Shown here: positions 1 to 6,991 of the stretch, one piece after another
Layout of the letters: each line of letters begins with the position of its first letter
Position numbering within the stretch: position 1 is the first letter of the stretch
Notes under the pieces: generated by a model
The model's input: the letters and a program-made list of their open reading frames with translations, nothing else
Database searches by the model: none
Told to the model about the DNA's origin: nothing
Made by a program: the position numbers and the translations under genes
Virus record (IMG/VR): IMGVR_UViG_3300013006_001829
Location: 1-27,833 of that record
Strand: one strand, 5' to 3'
Length of the DNA stretch: 27,833 bases
Source: a virus

Positions 1-126
1 ACTGGTTGCAAATGTAGCACTGGTTGCAAATGTAGCACTGGTTGCAAATGTAGCACTGGTTGCAAATGTAGCACTGGTTGCAAATGTAGCACTGGTTGCA
101 AATGTAGCACTGGTTGCAAATGTTGC
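1..126. repeat. 18-bp tandem array encoding ATFATS hexads
   Basis: The unit actggttgcaaatgtagc is repeated seven times with exact 18-bp period; only the last copy (109-126) carries a substitution. It continues to the window edge, so the full copy number is unknown. It is in frame with the fibre gene on the minus strand (A-T-F-A-T-S per unit), so copy-number changes would lengthen or shorten the fibre without a frameshift. Confidence 0.97.
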
Positions 127-1695
127 GGTAGTAGCCCAACTTGATGTAGTGGCATTAACTGCATATGTTGCGGTAGTAGCCCAACTTGATGTAGTGGCAT
201 TAACTGCACTGGTTACTAAAGTAGCTGTATTAAATGACTGTGCATACGTGGCCGTAACTGCCTGAGCAACTAATGTCCCTGTATTCCAAGCAGTAAGTTG
301 TACACTGTTGTCACTGAATTTCAGTGTGGTCGCGGTGTTGACCAGTTGTATGGCTCCGGTCTTAAATGTACCATACGATCCTGTAAATATTCCGCCAACT
401 TCTGTACCTGTATTATACCATTCTAAAGCACGTGAATCATTGGCTAGTACTAAAGCTGCACTAGTACCTGTATTAATGTAATAGTGCATTCTAATGCCAA
501 TGTCTTTGCCATCGTTAAATGTCCAAGATCCGCTAGTAGATGCATGTAGTTCAATAATGTTATCGGTAAATGTTGCAGTACCATTAACTGTTAATCCACT
601 AAAGGTAACAGTACTGGTAGTGTTCAATGCTTGATCTGCTCCAGGCCCAGTTGGTCCCGACGGGCCAGTTGGTCCAGTTGGTCCAGTTGGACCAAGTCCT
701 AAATCAATAAAGTTAAAAACGCCCTGCATACTACCATAAGTTTGATCCACATAGTATAAAGGGCTGGGTACATTAGTCGGTATTGTCCAGGTCAATGTAC
801 CCGTAGTTACACCGTTATTTGTAACACCTGATGTATAAGCATTAGTGATACCGACGGTCGGGGCAGTCTTTATCCAAAAGTTATGTCCAGGGGCATTGAC
901 ATTAAAATAATAGGTAAACCCTTTTACTAGAGTAACTGCAGGATCGTTCGCTCCTGATATTAACCAATCTGCATTGCCAAAATTAGTAACTGCTATAGTC
1001 AATCCACCTGTAGTACCTGTTGATCCAGTTGGTCCTTGTGGTCCTTGTGGACCCAACGGGCCTTGTGGGCCTAAAGGTCCAATAACTGTGCTTCCATTAA
1101 TGGTTAAGTTACTGGCAGTATTAATACTTACTGCATTACCACCTATATAAATCGTCGAGGTACCTACATAAAGACTACGCCATTGTTTTAATGGACTGCC
1201 TAAATTATAGGTAAGGTCTGTTCTGGGTAAGATGTCACTTTCCACTGATATAAGATTATTGCTACCAGATCCACCGCTGCCACCAGTTGGATGTATATCT
1301 ACCCAGAAATTATCGTAATAGATATACATTTGACCTAGATTACTGTCATACCAGGTTGTACCTGTGGTTGCATCCGTTGGAGGAGTGGGTCCCACATAGG
1401 TCGATCCAACTACTTGTCCATTGAAAACCAAACGACTACCAGTACCGACATACAGTCTTTTAGAAGCCAAATAAATGCTTGAGCTTACATAGATATTTTG
1501 CCAATTAAAATTAGCCGAACCTAAATTATAAACTGCGGTAACGGCAGGAAGAATGTTATAGTAGGGCGTTGAACTAGTGATTATTGAGGCAGAAATTTGT
1601 CTGAAATTTTCATTTACTTTGATAAAAGCAGATCGTAGACTGTCGCCGTCGCCTGCATTGGCACTAGATCCTGTGTTAATATATTGAATGGCCAT
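1..1695 (-). CDS. Collagen-like, repeat-rich tail fibre protein (C-terminus beyond window)
   Basis: The frame is open from an ATG at 1693-1695 to the left edge with no stop (565 codons seen), so the C-terminus is missing. The protein begins MAIQYINTGSSANAGDGDSL, an N-terminus typical of tail-fibre or structural proteins of marine and freshwater T4-like phages (recalled, not searched). Two collagen-like Gly-X-Y runs are visible: GPLGPQGPLGPQGPQGPTG at 1024-1080 and GPTGPTGPTGPSGPTGPG at about 640-695. The left end turns into a Thr/Ala-rich repeat: a 15-residue unit (WATTATYAVNATTSS) used almost twice, then ATFATS hexads. Short beta-strand/Thr segments between the collagen runs suggest a trimeric fibre. 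Probable role: adsorption or receptor contact. A possible late promoter on this strand at 1725-1732 (ACTAAATA) is weak. Confidence 0.85.
   Translation of the reverse strand, partial: MAIQYINTGSSANAGDGDSLRSAFIKVNENFRQISASIITSSTPYYNILPAVTAVYNLGSANFNWQNIYVSSSIYLASKRLYVGTGSRLVFNGQVVGSTYVGPTPPTDATTGTTWYDSNLGQMYIYYDNFWVDIHPTGGSGGSGSNNLISVESDILPRTDLTYNLGSPLKQWRSLYVGTSTIYIGGNAVSINTASNLTINGSTVIGPLGPQGPLGPQGPQGPTGSTGTTGGLTIAVTNFGNADWLISGANDPAVTLVKGFTYYFNVNAPGHNFWIKTAPTVGITNAYTSGVTNNGVTTGTLTWTIPTNVPSPLYYVDQTYGSMQGVFNFIDLGLGPTGPTGPTGPSGPTGPGADQALNTTSTVTFSGLTVNGTATFTDNIIELHASTSGSWTFNDGKDIGIRMHYYINTGTSAALVLANDSRALEWYNTGTEVGGIFTGSYGTFKTGAIQLVNTATTLKFSDNSVQLTAWNTGTLVAQAVTATYAQSFNTATLVTSAVNATTSSWATTATYAVNATTSSWATTATFATSATFATSATFATSATFATSATFATSATFATSATFATS
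121..208. repeat. 45-bp direct repeat, nearly two copies
   Basis: tgttgcggtagtagcccaac begins both copies, at 121 and at 166; the period is exactly 45 bp (15 codons) and the identity runs to about 207. It lies in the same fibre gene, next to the 18-bp array, and keeps the reading frame. Confidence 0.95.
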
Positions 1696-1780
1696 ATTGA
1701 TTCCAAATGTACTGGTTCTTTGCTTATTTAGTTGCTCTTAAAGGTAAAAGGTGCTAACATATTTCTGTAATATCAAGCAC

Positions 1781-1788
1781 TATAAATA
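1781..1788 (+). promoter_or_regulatory. T4-type late promoter (TATAAATA), HNH gene
   Basis: Exact TATAAATA. Six bases separate its end from the ATG at 1795. With the usual late start site about 5-7 nt after the box, the transcript would begin at or next to the start codon, that is, leaderless. No Shine-Dalgarno is visible upstream of 1795. Confidence 0.6.
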
Positions 1789-1794
1789 ATCGCG

Positions 1795-2301
1795 ATGGCC
1801 ACACTTATACTCAACGCCGACGCTGTTCCCATCAGTATGCTGCCCTTGAGCACCATTACCTGGGAAGAAAGCATCAAATATCTGGTTTCAGACAAAGCTA
1901 CCGTGCTAGAATGGTATGACGACTGGATTGTACGCAGTGTGAACTGGAGTACTCGTGTACCCGCTGTGATGATGTTGCGAGAATATCAAAAGAAGAAAAC
2001 TGCTGTGCGTTTCAGCAAACAGAATGTATTTCTACGCGATCAATACTGTTGCCAATATTGCGGTATAGATATTCAAAAACGATACGCCACACTGGATCAT
2101 GTATTACCGGTCAGTCACGGCGGCAAGAGTACCTTTGAAAATTGTGTTTGTGCCTGTTCGACTTGCAACTCCAATAAAGGCAGCAACAAGAAGATTGTTC
2201 CAAAAGTCAAGCCTTACAAACCTGCTTATTATGAACTGGTGGAAAAGCGTAAAAAGATCAGTTGGGACCTACAACATCCCAGTTGGGCTGATTACATTTA
2301 A
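1795..2301 (+). CDS. HNH endonuclease
   Basis: 168 aa. The C-terminal half is a zinc-stabilised HNH (beta-beta-alpha metal) nuclease: CxxC at C86/C89, the catalytic DH at D101-H102, H108, then N116 and a second CxxC at C121/C124 followed by N-x-N-K-G. The N-terminal part (LILNADAVPISMLPLSTITW) is the conserved lead-in seen in free-standing phage and bacterial HNH proteins of this type, which supports the 1795 start over the internal Met16. It could be a homing-type nuclease or a packaging/recombination helper; the sequence does not decide. Its TAA (2299-2301) abuts the stop of the convergent IF-1 gene with no gap. Confidence 0.9.
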   Translation: MATLILNADAVPISMLPLSTITWEESIKYLVSDKATVLEWYDDWIVRSVNWSTRVPAVMMLREYQKKKTAVRFSKQNVFLRDQYCCQYCGIDIQKRYATLDHVLPVSHGGKSTFENCVCACSTCNSNKGSNKKIVPKVKPYKPAYYELVEKRKKISWDLQHPSWADYI

Positions 2302-2550
2302 TTACTTTTCGCGGTAGACAATTCTGGCTTTGGAAACATCATAAGGGCTCATTTCTACCCTAACTCGATCCCCGGTAAGGATCTGTATTTTATGCTGTCG
2401 CATTTTACCGCTGATGTGCCCTAATACAATAGGACCATTTTCTAACTGTACACGAAACATGGCATTAGGAAGGACCTCATTAACGGTACCTTCCATGGCA
2501 ATTACATCTTCTTTACTCACTGGTGTTAGATCTCCTTTAAATTTTTTCAC
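2302..2550 (-). CDS. infA: Translation initiation factor IF-1
   Basis: The protein aligns by eye along its whole length with bacterial IF-1, an S1/OB-fold protein that binds the ribosomal A site during initiation. Shared blocks are [48 protein letters not shown]. From ATG 2550 it has 82 aa; a GTG at 2518-2520, preceded by AAGGAGAT, would give exactly 72 aa, the usual bacterial length, starting at [10 protein letters not shown]. Both starts have plausible Shine-Dalgarno sequences (AGGTG for the ATG). The ATG start overlaps the 3' end of the upstream ligase gene by 14 nt, so the two are co-transcribed. A phage-encoded IF-1 could bias initiation on phage mRNAs; that role is inference. Confidence 0.93.
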   Translation of the reverse strand: MKKFKGDLTPVSKEDVIAMEGTVNEVLPNAMFRVQLENGPIVLGHISGKMRQHKIQILTGDRVRVEMSPYDVSKARIVYREK

Positions 2551-3862
2551 CTACTCGAAATCCGCGAAACTTTAAGAATCGAGGGAATCGAAGACTATAT
2601 GAGCCGTCTTGATTTTGTGTAACGGCGTCTGCTCTTACTTCCACAACCTGACCAGCAAGGCTATCACGCCCGCTCCAAAACTCAGTTCTATCACTGTCGC
2701 TAAAACCACTACCCACATTGACCTGTATTAGTCGCCCATCATCCACACCTGAGCAAACCAATGCTCCCAGACGTCCTGCATTTCTTCCAGTGCCCTCTTC
2801 AACATCTGTAATCTCCAGGCTGACTTCAATATAAGGTTTCTGTTTGAGCCAACTGTGGCTGCGTTTGCATTCATAGACAGTATCAATGTCTTTGATCATA
2901 ATGCCTTCGTAGCCTTGATCTACAGCATCTTTGTTATACTGCTTGTATTCAAGTTCACCTACCAGGCTATCTAAATCTACTTCCTTTTGGGGAATAATGT
3001 CAATGCTGCCAATCTTGTCAAAGATGGCCTTCATGGCTCGCAGTAGATTACTGCGACGACGCTGTCCCAAGATACTGGTGCCCTTGACAAATTCACTCAA
3101 CGGCACAATGTCAAACAACATCAGTCGAGCATCTTGAGCCTGTACATCATCTTTGCGATGCACCTGCTTCATCAGGGCCTGAAAGCTGGTACTGACTACT
3201 TCTCCATCCAGCACATAACTACGATCAATTAGATCAATATTGTCCAAAATAGACTGTGTAATGTGTGTAAAATTGGTCAGTTCTTTGCCGTTTCTGGTAA
3301 ATTGAGTTACCGTTCGATTCTCTCGATTCACCACAGTAAGACAACGAACTCCATCCAATTTGGGTTCAAGCAATTTACGGCCCACAATTTTCTTTTCATG
3401 ATTGGCTCCATCATGTGCCAACATGCACTCAAACACTGGGACCGGGGCGATACCAGGAAATACTTTGAGTACCTTGTTAATGGTCTTTTCACTGACTCCA
3501 CAACGTAGATCTTTGATCAAGATACGACGATACCATCCATTCCATTGATCGACCGTAGCACAGAACATAAGATGCTCGACTAAATCACGAGCAGCGTGAC
3601 CAGTTGCCCTACGATCGATTAGAGCTTGTACCTGTAGGGCAAAGGCATCCCAATGCAATCCAGTTGGACTGGTTTGTGGATCTGTGTCTTTTTTAACAGG
3701 AACCTGTTTTACGCCAAAAGTGATCAACGGGTTTAGTGCCATTCTCATGCCATCAAACAATTCGGTATTGTCTCTTACGGCTTCGGCCTCTAGGATCTGT
3801 TCTTTGTTAATTCGGCTAGCGTGGACTTCTAGATCTCGAATAGTGCGAAAACAAGTACTCAT
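2537..3862 (-). CDS. ATP-dependent DNA ligase (T4 gp30-like)
   Basis: 441 aa, near the 487 aa of T4 gp30. It seals nicks in duplex DNA during replication and repair via a lysyl-AMP intermediate. Nucleotidyltransferase motifs appear in order: motif I EPKLDGVR with adenylated K168, VLDGEVV at 218-223, LMLFDIVPL at 248-256 (IIIa), EGIMIKD at 319-325 (IV) and WLKQKP at 338-343 (V), followed by an OB-fold region to about residue 430. An all-alpha N-terminal region precedes the catalytic core, as in T4-like ligases. It is transcribed from a good sigma70-type promoter (3895-3923) and leads into IF-1. Confidence 0.95.
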   Translation of the reverse strand: MSTCFRTIRDLEVHASRINKEQILEAEAVRDNTELFDGMRMALNPLITFGVKQVPVKKDTDPQTSPTGLHWDAFALQVQALIDRRATGHAARDLVEHLMFCATVDQWNGWYRRILIKDLRCGVSEKTINKVLKVFPGIAPVPVFECMLAHDGANHEKKIVGRKLLEPKLDGVRCLTVVNRENRTVTQFTRNGKELTNFTHITQSILDNIDLIDRSYVLDGEVVSTSFQALMKQVHRKDDVQAQDARLMLFDIVPLSEFVKGTSILGQRRRSNLLRAMKAIFDKIGSIDIIPQKEVDLDSLVGELEYKQYNKDAVDQGYEGIMIKDIDTVYECKRSHSWLKQKPYIEVSLEITDVEEGTGRNAGRLGALVCSGVDDGRLIQVNVGSGFSDSDRTEFWSGRDSLAGQVVEVRADAVTQNQDGSYSLRFPRFLKFRGFRVGEKI

Positions 3863-3894
3863 AAATCTCTGTGTCTAAGTGTTAAGATACAGAC

Positions 3895-3923
3895 ATTGTA
3901 TGATAAAACCTCTACCCTGTCAA
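3895..3923 (-). promoter_or_regulatory. Early sigma70-type promoter, ligase/IF-1
   Basis: On the minus strand TTGACA (plus 3918-3923), a 17-bp spacer, then TACAAT (plus 3895-3900). It lies 33 bp upstream of the ligase ATG, the same geometry as the early-gene promoters at 25.4-27.8 kb. Confidence 0.8.
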
Positions 3924-3930
3924 CCATAAA

Positions 3931-4254
3931 TTAGATTGAAAAACTACTGCCGCAACCGCAGGTGGTTTCAGCATTGGGATTGCGTATGACAAAACTGGAT
4001 CCCTGTAGCTCATCTTTGTAGTCTATTTCGGCACCCTGCAGATACTGCATACTCATTGCGTCCACTAGCACTTTCCAATCACCTAGTGGGACTTCAAAAT
4101 CATCTTCATTTTGTTCTAGGTCAAAGGTAAATCCATAACTGAAACCTGAACATCCCCCACCTTGAACAAAGGTACGCAGTTTGAGATTAGGATTATTTTC
4201 TTCTGCAAGTAAATCGGTAATTTTAGCTCTTGCACTTTCACTGATTGTTATCAT
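3931..4254 (-). CDS. erpA: ErpA-type A-type iron-sulphur carrier protein
   Basis: 107 aa from the ATG at 4252-4254. The frame stays open upstream to 4323, but homology starts at [12 protein letters not shown]-type carriers receive an Fe-S cluster from the scaffold and pass it to apo-proteins. The three ligand cysteines are present: C35 in [13 protein letters not shown] and C99/C101 in the C-terminal [11 protein letters not shown]. The [10 protein letters not shown] and [13 protein letters not shown] segments point to the ErpA subgroup, not IscA. It is divergent from, and only about 60 bp away from, the gene at 4315 and the IscU/IscA genes beyond. A GATAAATA late-like box sits 5 nt upstream of the ATG, and no Shine-Dalgarno is visible. 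Confidence 0.95.
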   Translation of the reverse strand: MITISESARAKITDLLAEENNPNLKLRTFVQGGGCSGFSYGFTFDLEQNEDDFEVPLGDWKVLVDAMSMQYLQGAEIDYKDELQGSSFVIRNPNAETTCGCGSSFSI

Positions 4255-4259
4255 ATAAT

Positions 4260-4267
4260 TATTTATC
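4260..4267 (-). promoter_or_regulatory. Late-promoter-like box (GATAAATA), erpA
   Basis: One mismatch to TATAAATA. It lies only 5 nt before the erpA ATG, so a transcript from it would be leaderless or nearly so. It is back to back with the perfect late promoter on the other strand at 4270-4277. Confidence 0.45.
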
Positions 4268-4269
4268 GC

Positions 4270-4277
4270 TATAAATA
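4270..4277 (+). promoter_or_regulatory. T4-type late promoter (TATAAATA), Fe-S operon
   Basis: Exact TATAAATA, 37 nt upstream of the ATG at 4315, with AAAGGAG at 4302-4308 as ribosome binding site. It would drive the secreted protein, IscU, IscA and the following gene. Confidence 0.75.
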
Positions 4278-4314
4278 CCATGTCCGCACAATTTTTACTC
4301 AAAAGGAGTGAATT

Positions 4315-4659
4315 ATGAAACACACATTAACTGCAATTGCGTTAGCAGCAGGATTGATTACACCTGCCTTAGCCCAACATCATCATGGCATGCGACATTT
4401 TGATCATCACCATGCTCATCGAGGAGATTGGAACTGGGTCGCACCTGCTATTATTGGCGGAGCGATAGCTTACGGTCTTACTAGACCTGCTACTGTTGTG
4501 GCACAACCAGCACCAGTATACATTCAACCTAATCCTGTATATGTACAGCAGGCTCCGGCTTATATTCAATATCCTACCGTGGTCATCGACGGAGTCGCTT
4601 ATACTCGACAGGTTATGATTGTCAATGGTGTAAGCCAAGAAGTATTGATTAGGCAATAA
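4315..4659 (+). CDS. Secreted His-rich small protein
   Basis: 114 aa. The N-terminus is a classical Sec signal peptide (KH, hydrophobic AIALAAGLI, cleavage after ...PALA, before Q21). The mature start is very His-rich ([19 protein letters not shown]), followed by a Gly-containing hydrophobic stretch ([15 protein letters not shown]), then Pro/Tyr/Gln repeats ([21 protein letters not shown]) and a C-terminal beta-like [15 protein letters not shown]. It is probably exported to the periplasm or envelope. The His cluster could bind metal, which is suggestive beside Fe-S genes but unproven. It has a strong Shine-Dalgarno and a late promoter. No family is assigned. Confidence 0.8.
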   Translation: MKHTLTAIALAAGLITPALAQHHHGMRHFDHHHAHRGDWNWVAPAIIGGAIAYGLTRPATVVAQPAPVYIQPNPVYVQQAPAYIQYPTVVIDGVAYTRQVMIVNGVSQEVLIRQ

Positions 4660-4711
4660 GGGTTTATTTAACAAGCGGGCACGCCAAGATGGTCTATTAC
4701 AGGGGGTAGTT

Positions 4712-5095
4712 ATGTATAGTGCAAAAGTGTTGGATCATTATGAAAATCCTAGAAATGTAGGAAGTTTTTCCAAAGACGAAGAAAATGTAGGTACAGGATT
4801 AGTGGGGGCTCCGGCGTGCGGGGACCTGATGAAACTGCAGATTCGTGTAGAGAATGGCATTATTACAGATGCCAAATTCAAAACATATGGATGTGGATCA
4901 GCCATTGCCAGCAGTAGTCTGGTTACAGAATGGGTCAAGGGCCGAACATTAGATCAGGCCAGTGCCATTCGCAATACAGACATTGCTCAAGAATTAGCTT
5001 TGCCGCCAGTGAAAATACATTGCAGTATACTGGCCGAAGATGCTATCAAAGCGGCTATTGCCGATTATCAAGAGAAACATGCTGACACTAACTGA
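4712..5095 (+). CDS. iscU: Iron-sulphur cluster scaffold IscU
   Basis: 127 aa, full length compared with about 128 in E. coli and nearly collinear with it. IscU is the scaffold on which cysteine desulphurase IscS builds [2Fe-2S] clusters. All functional residues are present: C36 in GAPACGD with D38, C61 in YGCGSAIAS, and H103-C104 in KIHCSILAEDAI. The LPPVK motif (97-101) recognised by the HscA chaperone is intact, so the protein looks able to work with the host Isc machinery. No IscS, HscA/HscB or ferredoxin gene is in this window. The start at 4712 has a GGGGG ribosome site at 4700-4704 and no N-terminal extension. The 3' end overlaps iscA by 17 nt. Confidence 0.97.
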   Translation: MYSAKVLDHYENPRNVGSFSKDEENVGTGLVGAPACGDLMKLQIRVENGIITDAKFKTYGCGSAIASSSLVTEWVKGRTLDQASAIRNTDIAQELALPPVKIHCSILAEDAIKAAIADYQEKHADTN

Positions 5096-5399
5096 ATCAG
5101 CAGCAAATAGAGTCAAAGAACAACTGTTGCATAGAGGAAAAGGCCTAGGCATCAAGCTAGGTGTTAGAACCACAGGCTGCTCAGGTATGAGTTATACATT
5201 AGAATTTATAGATCGTATCGATGAAACACTGGCCATATACGAATCCAATGGTGTCTATGTCTATGTGGATCCAAAACACAGTATATATCTAAAAGGGGTA
5301 GAAATGGATTGGGTTACAAAAGGCCTTAATTCAGGATTTGAGTTTTCCAATCCCAATGAGAAGAGCCGTTGCGGATGTGGCGAGAGTTTCAGCATATGA
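5079..5399 (+). CDS. iscA: Iron-sulphur carrier IscA
   Basis: 106 aa from ATG 5079; this start is chosen because MLTLTESAANRVKEQL matches the family N-terminus, whereas the open frame begins at 5040 inside iscU. Ligand cysteines are C34 (RTTGCSGMSYTLEF) and C98/C100 (SRCGCGESFSI). The HRGKGLGIKLGVR and KGLNSGFEFSNPN blocks are IscA-like, distinguishing it from the ErpA-type gene at 3931-4254. The 17-nt overlap with iscU and an ATGA overlap with the next gene imply translational coupling. Together the scaffold and two carriers form a partial Isc pathway on a phage genome. Confidence 0.96.
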   Translation: MLTLTESAANRVKEQLLHRGKGLGIKLGVRTTGCSGMSYTLEFIDRIDETLAIYESNGVYVYVDPKHSIYLKGVEMDWVTKGLNSGFEFSNPNEKSRCGCGESFSI

Positions 5400-5734
5400 C
5401 CAAACCCTGGTTAAGAGAAAACACTCAAGATTGGATTACCCAATTAGAACATCGATTGGAAGATATCAATTACTACCTAAACTGTGCAGTAGCTTGGTGC
5501 GAGGAGCGGGGAATCACTGACGATCGTAGTGTTATGATCTGCGGCTTTATTACCTGTATCTGGGTCAGTCAAATGCGTAATGAGCCTATCAGCTACAGAG
5601 AAATGTTAGAGTTCTTGGGACTAACCCATCTTGACGAAGGATTGGATCAAATATACGATCTAGGACCAATGTTAAGCAAATTGGATCACGAAGAAGTCCT
5701 ACAGTTGTTAGTAGGAAGGCTCCAGGACTTTTAG
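5396..5734 (+). CDS. Unknown protein coupled to iscA
   Basis: 112 aa from ATG 5396, which overlaps the iscA stop as ATGA; an in-frame ATG at 5369 lies inside iscA and is less likely. The protein is mostly predicted helical, with two cysteines around residues 30-37 (NCAVAWCEE) and two more near 50 (MICGFITC), then an acidic leucine-rich tail (HLDEGLDQIYDLGPMLSKLDHEEVLQLL). I do not recognise the family. Translational coupling to iscA makes a partner or client of the Fe-S proteins possible. The stop overlaps the convergent gene by 4 nt. Confidence 0.75.
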   Translation: MTKPWLRENTQDWITQLEHRLEDINYYLNCAVAWCEERGITDDRSVMICGFITCIWVSQMRNEPISYREMLEFLGLTHLDEGLDQIYDLGPMLSKLDHEEVLQLLVGRLQDF

Positions 5735-5979
5735 TCTTTGCCGTCGTAGTCCTTAACCGGACCGCCGTGAATCTCACTCTTGGCCTTTTTACCTTTGAGT
5801 CTTACACCGGTGCCTTTTCTTCCTTGTGTACCTGTTCCGTCTGTATGATCACTGTCATGTGCTCTCAGTCCTAGACTGACGCACTGAGCGTATCTAACGG
5901 CGCTCAGTCGTTTGATAGCACATTGACTTTTGGTAGGATGTGCTATGTTCTTCTCTGTAATAAATTCTTCGGCTCGCAT
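5731..5979 (-). CDS. Small basic protein of unknown function
   Basis: 82 aa, basic, Gly/Lys-rich at the C-terminus (GTGTQGRKGTGVRLKGKKAKSE), ending HGGPVKDYDGKD. Two cysteines (residues 20 and 33) sit in SQCAIKRLSAVRYAQCVSLG. The MRAEEFI start is reminiscent of small T4-like phage proteins. Composition suggests nucleic-acid binding, but no fold is recognised. An AATAAATA late-like box (plus 5984-5991) lies 4 nt before the ATG. Confidence 0.65.
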   Translation of the reverse strand: MRAEEFITEKNIAHPTKSQCAIKRLSAVRYAQCVSLGLRAHDSDHTDGTGTQGRKGTGVRLKGKKAKSEIHGGPVKDYDGKD

Positions 5980-5986
5980 CTGTTAT

Positions 5987-6310
5987 TTATTTAAACAAGA
6001 TGAGACTCATGATCACAGTCTGTGCCGCAAATCCCATACAGATGGTCGCAATATAGATAAAGTTACGATCAATCAGGCTCTTGAAGAACAGAGTGATTAG
6101 GGCACTCCACACAAAGATCATAAGATCCACAGGAGGTAGTTTATCAGTTTGGCCTAACAGCACTGATAACAGCGTAGGAATGCTGGCAAAGTGCAGTAGA
6201 ATAATGGTAATCCAGCCCAGTGTGTGGGCACTGATACGACCCAGATGTTCTCTGAGGAACTGATAAATTGCGATAGGTAAATTTTGGATATAGGCAATAA
6301 CGGGCATCAT
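5987..6310 (-). CDS. Three-helix membrane protein (holin candidate)
   Basis: 107 aa. Three hydrophobic segments are visible at about residues 30-52 (TLGWITIILLHFASIPTLLSVL), 62-78 (VDLMIFVWSALITLFF) and 84-105 (FIYIATICMGFAAQTVIMSLIL), separated by short polar loops. It lies 9 nt downstream of the SleB-like lysin in the same direction, which makes a holin or other lysis protein plausible; this rests on context and topology only. The start could also be the second Met (6307). Confidence 0.7.
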   Translation of the reverse strand: MMPVIAYIQNLPIAIYQFLREHLGRISAHTLGWITIILLHFASIPTLLSVLLGQTDKLPPVDLMIFVWSALITLFFKSLIDRNFIYIATICMGFAAQTVIMSLILFK

Positions 6311-6319
6311 TTTGATTTC

Positions 6320-6898
6320 TCACTCGTAAAAAATATGTTGGCCAATTTTAGCAACTCGCTTGCGATTCCATTTGGGATCGATATATGAGGCGTGATAATA
6401 TAGTGCGTTCTTTAGACCGGGTAATCTAAAACCTTCCAATAGAACTTTTTTGGCCACGGCCATGCTCTCATCGTAGGCCGCTTGATTGACCGGACGAAAC
6501 TTAACTGTTCTATCACAGTACCAACTGAACTGACAAATGACTTTTTCATAGAATTTATTCTTTTGATAGATCACTTTGCAGACATCATCTGGGAACTGGC
6601 CACTGGCCGCCCTGTTGAGTGTAACCTGTGCTACTGCTACCTTGCCTTCAAACGGCTCATTGGCTGCTTCATGATAGATGTTTTTGGCCAAACAGCCTAA
6701 TTGTTGTTCTCTAATCTGTACAGTAATATTAGATCCCACTACTTCTTCGGTTGCGGACAGTTTGTTATTGATCGCCCAATTGAGCAATTTTACTGATCCT
6801 AGTAATGCCAGCAGCATTAATAATGCTGCAACAATGTTAATAAGACCAATAGCGACCTCATTATTTTCCTTTTCCCCGCCTATTACGGTTTCAGTCAT
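6320..6898 (-). CDS. Membrane-anchored cell-wall hydrolase, SleB family
   Basis: 192 aa. Residues about 15-42 form one transmembrane or signal-anchor helix (VAIGLINIVAALLMLLALLG). Residues 68-192 are a SleB/Hydrolase_2 domain: CLAKNIYHEAANEPFEGK with the putative catalytic Glu77, AVAQVTLNRA, FPDDVCKVIYQ, CQFSWYCD, and AxxYYHA near the end. Such enzymes cleave peptidoglycan, probably as lytic transglycosylases. The anchor suggests export without full release (SAR-like). A strong AGGAGGT precedes the ATG. It is the likely endolysin, paired with the membrane protein just downstream. Confidence 0.9.
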   Translation of the reverse strand: MTETVIGGEKENNEVAIGLINIVAALLMLLALLGSVKLLNWAINNKLSATEEVVGSNITVQIREQQLGCLAKNIYHEAANEPFEGKVAVAQVTLNRAASGQFPDDVCKVIYQKNKFYEKVICQFSWYCDRTVKFRPVNQAAYDESMAVAKKVLLEGFRLPGLKNALYYHASYIDPKWNRKRVAKIGQHIFYE

Positions 6899-6929
6899 AA
6901 TGACCTCCTTTTTTGTAAGGGTAAGTTAA

Positions 6930-6959
6930 TTTATCAACAATCAATGATTGTACGGTCAA
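6930..6959 (-). promoter_or_regulatory. Possible promoter of the lysin gene
   Basis: On the minus strand TTGACC (plus 6954-6959) is followed after 18 bp by GATAAA (plus 6930-6935). The -35 resembles the early promoters but the -10 is poor. A weak late-type GATAAATT reading is also possible. Confidence 0.3.
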
Positions 6960-6991
6960 AGATAACAAAAATCAAGCAGTTTGGAGTAAAC

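Noticed and set aside
1-208. CRISPR-like array
   Set aside because: The repeats are directly adjacent with no spacers and are in frame within a fibre gene.
4255-4323. N-terminal extension of ErpA (23 extra residues)
   Set aside because: It lies outside the family homology, overlaps both late promoters, and the 107-aa form is the usual length.
4369-4674. 101-codon minus-strand frame opposite the His-rich protein
   Set aside because: Shadow of the signal-peptide gene, which has a promoter, a ribosome site and a clear signal sequence.
3931-5399. The Fe-S genes as bacterial chromosome sequence
   Set aside because: They are flanked closely by phage-type genes, carry TATAAATA promoters and lack the usual iscR/iscS/hscBA/fdx neighbours. 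A coverage check would still be needed to exclude a chimera.
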